Below are positions 1 through 5,536 of a stretch of DNA of 5,536 nt, in pieces. The number at the start of each line of letters is the position of its first letter. Positions within the stretch are counted from its first letter, which is position 1. This stretch comes from Spirochaetaceae bacterium (lineage in GTDB: Bacteria; Spirochaetota; Spirochaetia; Treponematales; Breznakiellaceae): NCBI GenBank assembly GCA_031278935.1, contig JAITJK010000062.1, positions 1 through 5,536 of the forward strand, given 5' to 3'. Position numbers and translations under genes: made by a program. Below the pieces are notes generated by a model, which did no database searches, was not told the origin of the DNA, and saw only the letters and a list, made by a program, of their open reading frames with translations.

Positions 1-306
1 CTCAAAAAGGATCTTGGCCACTTCATTCGTATCTTGGGGGACAATAGCCACCGCTGTGGGGCCTACAAGATAGGAGGATACATCGGGAGCGGCCAGACGT
101 TCAAAAGCAATCCGGGCAAAATTGTTTTTCACCACCTGAAACCGAGAGTCTTTTGCCCCCAGGCGTTTCCGTAACGCGGTGATTTGCTCAACCGTAAGCC
201 CCCGGTAATCGGTAAAGATAAAGTCTTTGGTATGTCCGAATTGATCCTCTAATGCCTGTATGGCGGAAACTTTTACATCCTGTACTTTCTTTGCCACAAT
301 GGCCAT
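1..306 (-). CDS. rplJ: 50S ribosomal protein L10, N-terminal part (runs off the window)
   Basis: L10 forms the base of the ribosomal stalk: its N-terminal domain binds 23S rRNA next to L11, and its C-terminal helix carries L7/L12 dimers. The visible 102 codons begin MAIVAKKVQDVKVSAI and contain the family hallmarks DYRGLTVEQITALRKRL and FQVVKNNFARIAFERL, followed by LVGPTAVAIV. This is the rRNA-binding domain. L10 is usually about 165-180 residues, so the L7/L12-binding C-terminus lies beyond position 1. The ATG at 306-304 is chosen because GAGGAG at 318-313 sits 6 nt upstream, and because the protein then starts like other L10s. The gene begins 3 nt after the rplA stop, so its ribosome binding site is made of the last two Glu codons of rplA, which favours translational coupling. 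Identification is secure; only the 3' end is missing. Confidence 0.96.
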   Translation of the reverse strand, partial: MAIVAKKVQDVKVSAIQALEDQFGHTKDFIFTDYRGLTVEQITALRKRLGAKDSRFQVVKNNFARIAFERLAAPDVSSYLVGPTAVAIVPQDTNEVAKILFE

Positions 307-309
307 GAC

Positions 310-990
310 TTACTCCTCGTCCTTAATTGAAACCCATACCCCGGGTCCCATAGTAGAAGCCACAGAAATCGACTGGATAAACTCCCCTTTGGCGTCAACT
401 GGCCGCTTCCGCTTAATTTCAGCCACCGCAGTCTTGATGTTCTCGGCCACCTTGTCGTTTTCCATGGAAACCTTGCCCACCGCGAGATGGACCACCCCAG
501 TCTTGTCCGCCCGGAATTCGGTCCGCCCTTTCCGCAACTCGGCCAGGGCGCCTTTGAGGTCAAAGGTAACGGTCCCAGTCTTGGGGTTCGGCATGAGTCC
601 CCGACGACCCAACACCATACCCAGCTTACCCACATCTTTCATCATATCCGGGGTCGCCACGGCCACATCGAAATCTAGCCAGCCCCCCTTAATCTTTTCG
701 ATTAAATCGTCGGACCCTATATAAGTGGCCCCCGCTTCTTGGGCCTCTTTTTCCTTTTCGGTCTTACAAAACACCAATATCCGCTTTTCTCCCCGGAACT
801 GGTAGGGCAATACCACCGTATCTCGAACGGATTGACTTTTTTTGAGATTCAGTTTTACCGAAAGGTCCACGGTTTCATCAAATCGAGCGGTGGCAAGGGT
901 TTTAACCAGCTCTAGGGCTTCTCCCAAGCTATAGAAAATCGTAGGATCGTATTTTTTAAGCTTGTCCAGGTATTTTTTTCCATGTCTCAT
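310..990 (-). CDS. rplA: 50S ribosomal protein L1
   Basis: L1 binds helices 76-78 of 23S rRNA to form the mobile L1 stalk at the E site. In many bacteria it also represses its own operon by binding the rplK leader mRNA. The 226-residue product has normal family length. Visible landmarks are HGKKYLDKLKKYD at residues 3-15, the signature region DVGKLGMVLGRRGLMPNPK at about 119-137, the GTVTFDL strand just after it, and the C-terminal TMGPGVWVS at 213-221, where conserved L1 residues contact RNA. The start ATG at 990-988 overlaps the rplK stop as ATGA, and GAGGT at 1001-997 lies 6 nt upstream, inside the end of rplK. L11 and L1 are therefore probably made in step. No truncation or missing conserved segment is seen. 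Confidence 0.97.
   Translation of the reverse strand: MRHGKKYLDKLKKYDPTIFYSLGEALELVKTLATARFDETVDLSVKLNLKKSQSVRDTVVLPYQFRGEKRILVFCKTEKEKEAQEAGATYIGSDDLIEKIKGGWLDFDVAVATPDMMKDVGKLGMVLGRRGLMPNPKTGTVTFDLKGALAELRKGRTEFRADKTGVVHLAVGKVSMENDKVAENIKTAVAEIKRKRPVDAKGEFIQSISVASTMGPGVWVSIKDEE
313..318 (-). promoter_or_regulatory. rplJ ribosome binding site inside the rplA 3' end
   Basis: GAGGAG on the minus strand is both the last two codons of rplA (Glu-Glu) and a strong Shine-Dalgarno sequence 6 nt before the rplJ ATG. Ribosomes terminating on rplA cover this site, so rplJ initiation is likely coupled to rplA termination. Confidence 0.75.
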
Positions 991-1418
991 TTTTCTACCT
1001 CGACTCCCATAGACCGGGCGGTTCCCGCGATAATCTTCATAGCCTCCGGGAGATCATTGGCCGAAAGATCCGGCATTTTGAGTTTGGCAATTTCTTCCAG
1101 TTTCGCCTTAGGCAACTTGCCGACCTTGGTCTTATGAGCTTCTCCGGAGCCTTTCTCAATACCGATGGCCTTTTTGATCAACACCGCCGCAGGGGGCGTT
1201 TTGAGGATAAAGGTAAAGGATTTGTCTGTATATACCGTGATGACTACCGGTATAACCAGGCCCGCTTCCATAGATTTCGTCCGGTCATTAAATTGCTGGA
1301 CAAACTGCGGGGCGCTCACCCCGTGGGGCCCCAGAGCAGGGCCTACCGGTGGAGCCGGCGTCGCCTTACCCGCAGGGCATTGGAGCTTGATAAGGGTGGC
1401 AATTTTCTTCTTTGCCAT
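987..1418 (-). CDS. rplK: 50S ribosomal protein L11
   Basis: L11 binds the GTPase-associated region of 23S rRNA (helices 43/44), takes part in factor-dependent GTP hydrolysis and is needed for RelA activation on stalled ribosomes. The 143 residues match the family length. The N-terminal domain has PAPPVGPALG at residues 21-30, the proline-rich face that contacts thiostrepton-class drugs and elongation factors. KTPPAAVLI at 73-81 leads into the C-terminal rRNA-binding domain, which ends with the L11 signature AGTARSMGVEVEK at 131-143. Cys14 (LQCPAG) and the PHGVSAPQFVQQF stretch look spirochaete-like to me. The ATG at 1418-1416 has GAGGAG at 1431-1426 with 7 nt spacing. It is preceded by an unusually long structured leader and overlaps rplA at its 3' end. 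Confidence 0.97.
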   Translation of the reverse strand: MAKKKIATLIKLQCPAGKATPAPPVGPALGPHGVSAPQFVQQFNDRTKSMEAGLVIPVVITVYTDKSFTFILKTPPAAVLIKKAIGIEKGSGEAHKTKVGKLPKAKLEEIAKLKMPDLSANDLPEAMKIIAGTARSMGVEVEK

Positions 1419-1568
1419 GGATATTCTCCTCTTGTGGTATACCCGAAACCCCTTCGTAGGGCGTTACGGGGTAACGTTTCTGAACCTTCAGAAACTCCCA
1501 TCTTGCATAAATACGAAGGATCTGCTTCAACACTCTGTTACCAGCGAAAGCATCCATCCGTCCAGGTA
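1419..1568 (-). promoter_or_regulatory. structured rplK leader, candidate autoregulatory RNA
   Basis: This 150-nt nusG-rplK gap is the longest non-coding stretch in the window and holds nested inverted repeats. In the transcript, CCUUCGUA (1519-1512) can pair with UACGAAGG (1458-1451) over 8 bp. Inside it are a perfect 8-bp hairpin with a 4-nt loop (1495-1476, arms GUUUCUGA and UCAGAAAC) and, directly abutting it, a GUUAC/GUAAC hairpin with a CCC loop (1475-1463). Together these make a three-way-junction-like fold ending about 20 nt before the GAGGAG. In addition GGUAAC at 1542-1537 could pair with GUUACC at 1475-1470, competing with the second hairpin. There is no U-tract after the fold, so it is not an intrinsic terminator, and I see no convincing promoter. 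Known biology places the L1 repressor site of L11 operons just here; assigning that role to this RNA is inference. Confidence 0.55.
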
Positions 1569-2126
1569 TTACACTTTTTCTACTTGTAACAGATCGACAT
1601 CCAAGGGCGTATTCCGGCCAAAGATACCAACCATCACCTTGAGCTTGTTTTTCTCGTGATTTACTTCTTCAATAATACCCGTAAAAGACTCGAAGGGGCC
1701 CTCAATAATCTTCACCTGCTCCCCGGGGGCAAAGGACTGGCGACTTCGTACGGGCCGCTCGCCCTTGATCTCCCCGGATTTTTGCAGGATGACCCGCGCT
1801 TCTTCGCCGGGCAAAGGCTGGGGCTTCCGATCCGCCGGGGTCCCGACAAAGCCCGTAACCCCTTGGATTTTCTTTATTTTGGAACAAACTCCTTTCCAGC
1901 TGAGATCCGGTAGGTCCATTTCTACCAGAATGTATCCGGGAAGGAATTTTTTTGTAGTAATCCGCTTTTTTCCATCTTTGACCTCTACCACTTCCTCAGA
2001 AGGAACTTTTACATCCCGCACCTGTTCCTTATCCAGCTCCCCTGAGTCAATCATCATGCGTATGGTTTTTTCTATTTTATTTTCGTATCCCGCATATGTG
2101 TGGAGGACATACCAGCCCGTTGCCAT
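1569..2126 (-). CDS. nusG: transcription termination/antitermination factor NusG
   Basis: NusG rides on RNA polymerase: its N-terminal NGN domain binds the clamp and its KOW domain contacts ribosomal S10 or Rho, coupling transcription to translation or termination. The 185-residue product starts MATGWYVLHTYAGYENKIEK, the typical NGN opening, with the conserved LPGYILVEM at residues 62-70 and GVTGFVG at 89-95. The KOW domain covers about 131-185 (FAPGEQVKIIEGPF at 132-145, GIFGR at 167-171 and the terminal DLLQVEKV). Length is normal for the family with no large insertion. The ATG at 2126 has AAAGGA at 2137-2132, 5 nt upstream. It follows secE by 16 nt, the standard secE-nusG pairing, and is presumably cotranscribed with rplK across the structured leader. 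Confidence 0.97.
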   Translation of the reverse strand: MATGWYVLHTYAGYENKIEKTIRMMIDSGELDKEQVRDVKVPSEEVVEVKDGKKRITTKKFLPGYILVEMDLPDLSWKGVCSKIKKIQGVTGFVGTPADRKPQPLPGEEARVILQKSGEIKGERPVRSRQSFAPGEQVKIIEGPFESFTGIIEEVNHEKNKLKVMVGIFGRNTPLDVDLLQVEKV

Positions 2127-2142
2127 AGGTTTCCTTTATGTA

Positions 2143-2322
2143 CTAAAATATTGCCTGCACCCCAAGGAGCAGCACTACATCTACCAAACCTAATACCGCA
2201 GCAATAATCAGCGTAGAAACAATAACCACCTTCACCGAACTGACCACGTCTTCCCGGCTGGGCCATACGACCTTCCGCAGTTCGGCATACGATTCTTTAA
2301 CAAATTGAACCATTTTGTTCAT
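2143..2322 (-). CDS. secE: preprotein translocase subunit SecE
   Basis: SecE is the essential small inner-membrane subunit that clamps the two halves of the SecY channel in the SecYEG translocon. The product is 59 residues, the short single-span form found in most bacteria outside the enterics. The amphipathic surface helix carries the family motif ELRKVVWPSRED at residues 14-25, and one long hydrophobic segment at about 27-56 (VVIVSTLIIAAVLGLVDVV within it) spans the membrane. The ATG at 2322-2320 is preferred because GAGAGGA lies at 2333-2327, 4 nt upstream, and the product then matches family length. An in-frame ATG at 2355 would add 11 residues (MKIVPVCREDS), of no family character and right next to the tRNA-Trp gene. 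The gene sits between tRNA-Trp and nusG. Confidence 0.94.
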   Translation of the reverse strand: MNKMVQFVKESYAELRKVVWPSREDVVSSVKVVIVSTLIIAAVLGLVDVVLLLGVQAIF

Positions 2323-2359
2323 GCTATCCTCTCTACATACAGGTACGATCTTCACAAAA

Positions 2360-2432
2360 CAGGCCAGGTAGGACTCGAACCCACAACATTCGGTTTTGGA
2401 GACCGACGCTCTACCATTAGAGCTACTGGCCT
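2360..2432 (-). tRNA. tRNA-Trp (anticodon CCA)
   Basis: A complete 73-nt cloverleaf reads from 2432 down to 2360. The acceptor arms AGGCCAG and CTGGCCT pair fully, with G as discriminator base. The D stem is GCTC/GAGC, the anticodon stem TCGGT/ACCGA encloses CTCCAAA with anticodon CCA, and the T arm is GTGGG-TTCGAGT-CCTAC. The 3' CCA is not encoded (GTTTT follows), so it must be added by the CCA-adding enzyme. The gene is wedged between rpmG (10 nt away) and secE (37 nt away) and must be cut out of the protein-coding transcript by RNase P and 3' nucleases. rpmG, tRNA-Trp and secE occur in this order in many bacteria. Confidence 0.97.
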
Positions 2433-2442
2433 AAGAAAACAC

Positions 2443-2616
2443 TTACTTGATTTTGGCTTCTTTATGTACGGTATGCTTGCGATCAAAGGGGCAATACTTA
2501 TTAAATTCAAACTTCTCCTGGGTATTCCGCCGGTTTTTCTTGGTGGTATAATTTTTCCGCTTACATTCACTGCACTGTAAGGCAATGAGTTCTACCGCTG
2601 TTTTTTTTGACGCCAT
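2443..2616 (-). CDS. rpmG: 50S ribosomal protein L33
   Basis: L33 is a small zinc-ribbon-like protein of the large subunit near the E site. The product is 57 residues, starting MASKKTAVELIALQCSECKR and ending HTVHKEAKIK, both typical; KNRRNTQEK at residues 27-35 is the family's basic segment. The first zinc knuckle, Cys15-x-x-Cys18, is intact, but the second reads Cys42-Pro-Phe-Asp45, so the fourth ligand position is aspartate. The ATG at 2616 has AAGGGG at 2628-2623 with 6 nt spacing. The in-frame ATG at 2634 would add only MGKGNS and would put the ribosome binding site inside the gene, so it is not used here. Codons 3-6 contain an uninterrupted run of eight A in the mRNA. The gene lies between tRNA-Thr and tRNA-Trp. 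Confidence 0.95.
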   Translation of the reverse strand: MASKKTAVELIALQCSECKRKNYTTKKNRRNTQEKFEFNKYCPFDRKHTVHKEAKIK

Positions 2617-2671
2617 GCTATTCCCCTTACCCATTCCCCCGTCCGCTACGGAGGTTTTTAAAAAAACACCG

Positions 2672-2744
2672 AGCCCTCAAGCGGAATCGAACCGCTGACC
2701 GCATCCTTACCATGGATGTGCTCTACCGACTGAGCTACAAGGGC
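2672..2744 (-). tRNA. tRNA-Thr (anticodon GGU)
   Basis: A complete 73-nt cloverleaf reads from 2744 to 2672. The acceptor arms GCCCTTG and TGAGGGC pair with two G-U wobbles, and the discriminator base is T. The D stem is GCTC/GAGC, the anticodon stem CATCC/GGATG encloses ATGGTAA with anticodon GGT (reads ACC and ACU), and the T arm is AGCGG-TTCGATT-CCGCT. No CCA is encoded (CGGTG follows). It is the first gene after the promoter at 2793-2765, with a predicted 5' leader of only about 13 nt. The 55 nt between it and rpmG hold a T-run (minus strand T7 then A5) and the rpmG ribosome binding site, but no convincing terminator hairpin, so readthrough into rpmG is expected. Confidence 0.97.
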
Positions 2745-2764
2745 CTGCACGTACAAGTATCACA

Positions 2765-2793
2765 ACCATACTAACATTTCAAAATTGTGTCAA
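2765..2793 (-). promoter_or_regulatory. sigma-70-type promoter for the tRNA-Thr/rpmG/secE/nusG/rpl operon
   Basis: On the minus strand a perfect -35 box TTGACA (2793-2788) is followed, after exactly 17 nt, by TATGGT (2770-2765), four of six matches to the -10 consensus. The start point would be near 2758, about 13 nt before the tRNA-Thr 5' end, typical spacing for a tRNA promoter. The -35 box lies inside the final Leu-Thr codons of the upstream HAD gene, and the spacer spans its stop. It is the strongest promoter-like sequence I found in the window. Confidence 0.72.
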
Positions 2794-3477
2794 GGGATTT
2801 TTCCCTGGATCCGCCGTTATTTTTCTTTTTTCTATTCCCGTATACCGAATAGAAAAGTCGGCTTGGGCGTACATGGATTCCCAGTCCCGGCAGGAGTCGT
2901 CGTACACCGCAACGAAGCTCATTCCCGCCTCCCGCACACCCTGCAAGGCGTGGTAGGCGTCCTCAAAGACGATACAGTCTTCAGGGGCCAGTCCCAGTTG
3001 GTTTGCCGCGACTTTCCATATATTAGGGAGGCTTTTGTCTTGAGAAACGGTATCGGTGTAGAGGATCGTGGAAAACAAGGGCCAAAGGCCGTGGCGTTTC
3101 AGGGCCCCTTCGCAGGCTGTAGGGAAGCAGGACGTAACCACTCCCAAGGCCAGCCCCGCGTCGTACAGTTCTCGGACTAGCGCCGGGATGGCCGGTTTCA
3201 AGGGCAGAGTGGTTTTATAGGCCTCCAAGACCATCTCTTCCCATTGATCGATGATTGCTTCGGGCGAATGGGGCAGCCCATAGTGGCGGTGGACGTACTG
3301 TGCGGCTTGGCTTAGGGTCATGGCGGCGAGGTCCGCTTCCAAGCGCTCTTCCGGGTGTTTCCCCTCCTGTAAGAGATAGTCCCGGCAAAGGCGATCCCAG
3401 ATCGGCATGGAATCGAGTAGGGTTCCGTCTAGATCAAAGAGGGCTCCTCGGTAAGTTTGCAGGATTTTCTTTATCAT
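2779..3477 (-). CDS. HAD-superfamily hydrolase, probable phosphatase of the thiamin operon
   Basis: This 232-residue protein is a subfamily I HAD phosphatase related to the beta-phosphoglucomutase/phosphoglycolate phosphatase group. All four motifs are present: I, Asp15-Leu-Asp17-Gly-Thr19 (nucleophile and acid/base); II, Thr115-Ser116 in GVVTSCFP; III, Lys148 in SQDKSLP; IV, Phe171-Glu172-Asp173 in CIVFEDAYHAL. Residues about 23-90 form a helical cap domain, which sets substrate choice, so the substrate cannot be read from the motifs. The ATG at 3477-3475 overlaps the thiE stop as ATGA and gives a normal N-terminus; an in-frame ATG at 3525 would add 16 unrelated-looking residues inside thiE. 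There is no good Shine-Dalgarno sequence, which fits coupling to thiE. Position suggests a thiamin phosphate or HMP phosphate phosphatase, but a generic sugar phosphatase is possible. Confidence 0.88.
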   Translation of the reverse strand: MIKKILQTYRGALFDLDGTLLDSMPIWDRLCRDYLLQEGKHPEERLEADLAAMTLSQAAQYVHRHYGLPHSPEAIIDQWEEMVLEAYKTTLPLKPAIPALVRELYDAGLALGVVTSCFPTACEGALKRHGLWPLFSTILYTDTVSQDKSLPNIWKVAANQLGLAPEDCIVFEDAYHALQGVREAGMSFVAVYDDSCRDWESMYAQADFSIRYTGIEKRKITADPGKNPLTQF

Positions 3478-4117
3478 CCTAGCCGTCCCGTCCGCGCTTC
3501 TGCATCCACCAGCTTCCATAAACACCGGGCCGCCTCTCGGATGTCTGGCTGGGAGAGGATCCCGGAGATCATCGCGACCCCGGCGACTCCAGTTTGCATG
3601 ACCTCCGGGGCGTTCTCCCGGTTAATCCCCCCTATGGCCACTACGGGGATACGGACGGCAGCGCGAATGGCTTTAAGGCAACCGAGGCCGATGGCGTCTC
3701 CCGCGTCGACTTTGCTTCCCGTGGGGTACACCGGCCCTACGCCCAGATAATCCGCGCCCTCCGCTTGGGCCCGTAGGGCTGCTTCCAGGGTGGACGCGGA
3801 AAGGCCGATGAACCTATCCCTGAAAAAGCGGCGGGCCACGCTTAAAGGCAGGTCTGCCTGGCCTAAGTGCAAGCCCTCGGCGTCTACCGCCTGGGCAATG
3901 TCCAGGCGGTCGTTGATCACCAGGGGGATATGGAGACGGCGGGTAAGGGCGTGAACCTCCAGGGCAATCTGGTAGAAGTCTCCGGTGGACGCCTTTTTTT
4001 CCCGAAGCTGTACCAGGGTAACTCCTCCGGCCACGGCGGCCTCTATCGCCTCGGTTAGGGGCCGCTCCAGAGACAGGAGACGGTCGGTACAAAGGTAGAG
4101 CCGGAGGTCTTGGGTCT

Positions 4118-4124
<7 letters not shown>
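3474..4124 (-). CDS. thiE: thiamin-phosphate synthase (thiamin-phosphate pyrophosphorylase)
   Basis: ThiE joins HMP-pyrophosphate and hydroxyethylthiazole phosphate to make thiamin monophosphate in the cytoplasm. The 216-residue TIM-barrel protein has the usual length and all its landmarks: LYLCTD at 9-14, VQLREK at 38-43, VINDR at 69-73, GLHLGQ at 84-89 with D91, GVGPVYPTGSK at 128-138 and VVAIGGI at 161-167, with GVAMISGI at 182-189 forming the phosphate-binding end. Arg41 and Lys43 and the Asn-Asp pair at 71-72 correspond to substrate and Mg-pyrophosphate-binding positions of the family. The ATG at 4124-4122 lies inside the last codons of thiM (7-nt overlap), with GGGGGA at 4137-4132, 7 nt upstream. 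Its own stop overlaps the HAD start. The gene is intact. Confidence 0.96.
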
Positions 4125-4942
<818 letters not shown>

Positions 4943-4952
4943 CTTCAAATTA

Positions 4953-4958
4953 CTCCTT
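4953..4958 (-). promoter_or_regulatory. thiM ribosome binding site
   Basis: AAGGAG on the minus strand is a full Shine-Dalgarno sequence. It is 10 nt from ATG 4942 and 4 nt from TTG 4948, and both starts are in frame, two codons apart. I favour the ATG on codon preference; the spacing does not settle it. The rest of the thiD-thiM gap (4959-5034) is AT-rich compared with the genes. I see no TPP-riboswitch core, no terminator hairpin and only a weak promoter-like pair (TTGCTG, 16 nt, TATCAA) in it. Confidence 0.7.
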
Positions 4959-5034
4959 AATATTTATTGAAGTAGAATTCGGAAATTGATATGACCGCAC
5001 CTACCTACAGCAAAAACATGGTTTTCTTCTTCAT

Positions 5035-5536
5035 TCAAATTGCCTTCATACCGGCTCTACGGTAGAGGGCGCTCAAGTGACCCACGGGTCCCACGCCTTT
5101 TCCTGCGGGGTATGCATCCCTAATAGCCTGGGTCAGGTAGTCCTTGGCCCAGCGAACCGCTGCCTCTACCCCATCCCCTAGGGCGAGCCGGGAGGCAATA
5201 GCCGTGGAAAGTGTACAACCTGTACCGTGGGTATGGCGGGTAGGAATCCGTGCCGACCGAAGGGTGTGAACGGTCCCGCTTGTAAAAAGCAGGTCCACGG
5301 CGTCCGTTCCCAGCCGGTGGCCTCCTTTGATAAGGATGTTCTTAGCCCCCTCTTCGGCGAGAATATAGGCGGCCCGCTCCATATCCGCCTCGGTAGTAAG
5401 GGGAAACCCTACAAGGATCTCCGCCTCAGGGATATTGGGGGTTATCACCTCGGCTATGTCCATTAAGCGGCGCAGTTCCTTAACCGAATCTTCCCGCAGC
5501 AAGGGGAATCCGCTCTTGGAAACCATCACGGGATCC
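5035..5536 (-). CDS. thiD: hydroxymethylpyrimidine/phosphomethylpyrimidine kinase, C-terminal part (5' end off the window)
   Basis: ThiD phosphorylates HMP to HMP-P and then to HMP-PP, the pyrimidine substrate of ThiE. The 166 visible residues begin within the diagnostic motif DPVMVSKSG, which normally sits near residue 105 of a protein of about 265, so roughly the first 100 residues lie beyond position 5536. Then come VITPNIPEAEIL (about 30-41 of the fragment), AKNILIKGGHR at about 64-74 and HTHGTGCTLS at 101-110. The last is the ribokinase-family anion hole, with the GTGC cysteine and the conserved preceding histidines. The end, after GPVGHLSALYRRAGMKAI, is the ordinary ThiD C-terminus with no fused ThiE or TenA domain. 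The stop is 92 nt before the chosen thiM ATG. No valid start can be assigned: a GTG at 5529 and an ATG at 5526 lie inside the motif. Confidence 0.95.
   Translation of the reverse strand, partial: DPVMVSKSGFPLLREDSVKELRRLMDIAEVITPNIPEAEILVGFPLTTEADMERAAYILAEEGAKNILIKGGHRLGTDAVDLLFTSGTVHTLRSARIPTRHTHGTGCTLSTAIASRLALGDGVEAAVRWAKDYLTQAIRDAYPAGKGVGPVGHLSALYRRAGMKAI

Noticed and set aside
1366..1557. Possible small leader peptide gene upstream of rplK (MDAFAGNRVLKQ...)
   Set aside because: It runs through the inverted repeats and into rplK out of frame and resembles no family I know. I see no clear ribosome binding site, so the RNA fold explains the region better.
1134..1659. Plus-strand open frames of 150-165 codons across rplK and the nusG-rplK gap
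   Set aside because: They lie mostly antisense to rplK, nusG or the leader hairpins, show no recognisable protein features and have no supporting gene context.
2653..2672. Terminator after tRNA-Thr, suggested by a T7 run on the minus strand
   Set aside because: No stable hairpin precedes the T-run outside the tRNA itself; the flanking CGG/CCG pairing is only a few bases.
3478..3525. Upstream ATG giving the HAD protein 16 extra residues
   Set aside because: The extension lies within thiE codons and has no HAD character, and the ATGA overlap start at 3477 gives a normal N-terminus directly before the DLDGT motif.
4943..5034. TPP riboswitch between thiD and thiM
   Set aside because: The gap lacks a CUGAGA-type core and is too short for a standard element. 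If the operon has one, it would be upstream of thiD, outside the window.
5531..5536. BamHI site GGATCC exactly at the window end, suggesting a cloning boundary
   Set aside because: The six bases form part of the conserved thiD DPV codons, and another GGATCC occurs at 2807-2812, so it can be coincidence. It gives no biological information.

Overview
The window is about 5.5 kb of dense bacterial chromosome of moderate GC. Every gene I can support lies on the minus strand, so transcription runs from high to low coordinates. There are two blocks. The right block (about 2779-5536) is a thiamin salvage operon, thiD (5'-truncated by the window edge), thiM, thiE and a HAD-family phosphatase. The left block (1-2793) is a classic translation and transcription gene string: tRNA-Thr(GGU), rpmG, tRNA-Trp(CCA), secE, nusG, rplK, rplA and rplJ (3'-truncated by the window edge). 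No stretch over 300 bases lacks a gene, and I see no mobile element, CRISPR array, rRNA gene or origin.

The proteins suggest a spirochaete, probably Treponema-like. The reasons are the L11 N-terminal half (LQCPAGKATPAPP, then GPHGVSAPQFVQQF), the L33 sequence ending HTVHKEAKIK, and the rpmG-tRNA-secE-nusG-rplKAJ order. This is recognition from memory, not a database search, so the phylum is a moderate-confidence inference and the genus is weaker.

The thi genes are tightly coupled. thiM and thiE overlap by 7 nt, and thiE and the HAD gene overlap as ATGA. ThiM phosphorylates hydroxyethylthiazole, ThiD makes HMP-PP, ThiE joins the two to thiamin phosphate, and the HAD enzyme is a reasonable candidate for a phosphatase on that pathway. 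No de novo thiazole or pyrimidine gene (thiC, thiG, thiH) lies in the window.

No terminator separates the blocks. A promoter with a perfect TTGACA box, 17-nt spacer and TATGGT begins inside the last codons of the HAD gene and should fire just upstream of tRNA-Thr. The second block probably forms one long mixed tRNA/mRNA transcript from which both tRNAs must be excised. A 150-nt gap between nusG and rplK holds a compact predicted RNA fold that is the best candidate for autogenous control by ribosomal protein L1. Other oddities are a ten-alanine run encoded by a pure GCC microsatellite in thiM, and an L33 with three cysteines and an aspartate in its zinc-ribbon positions.
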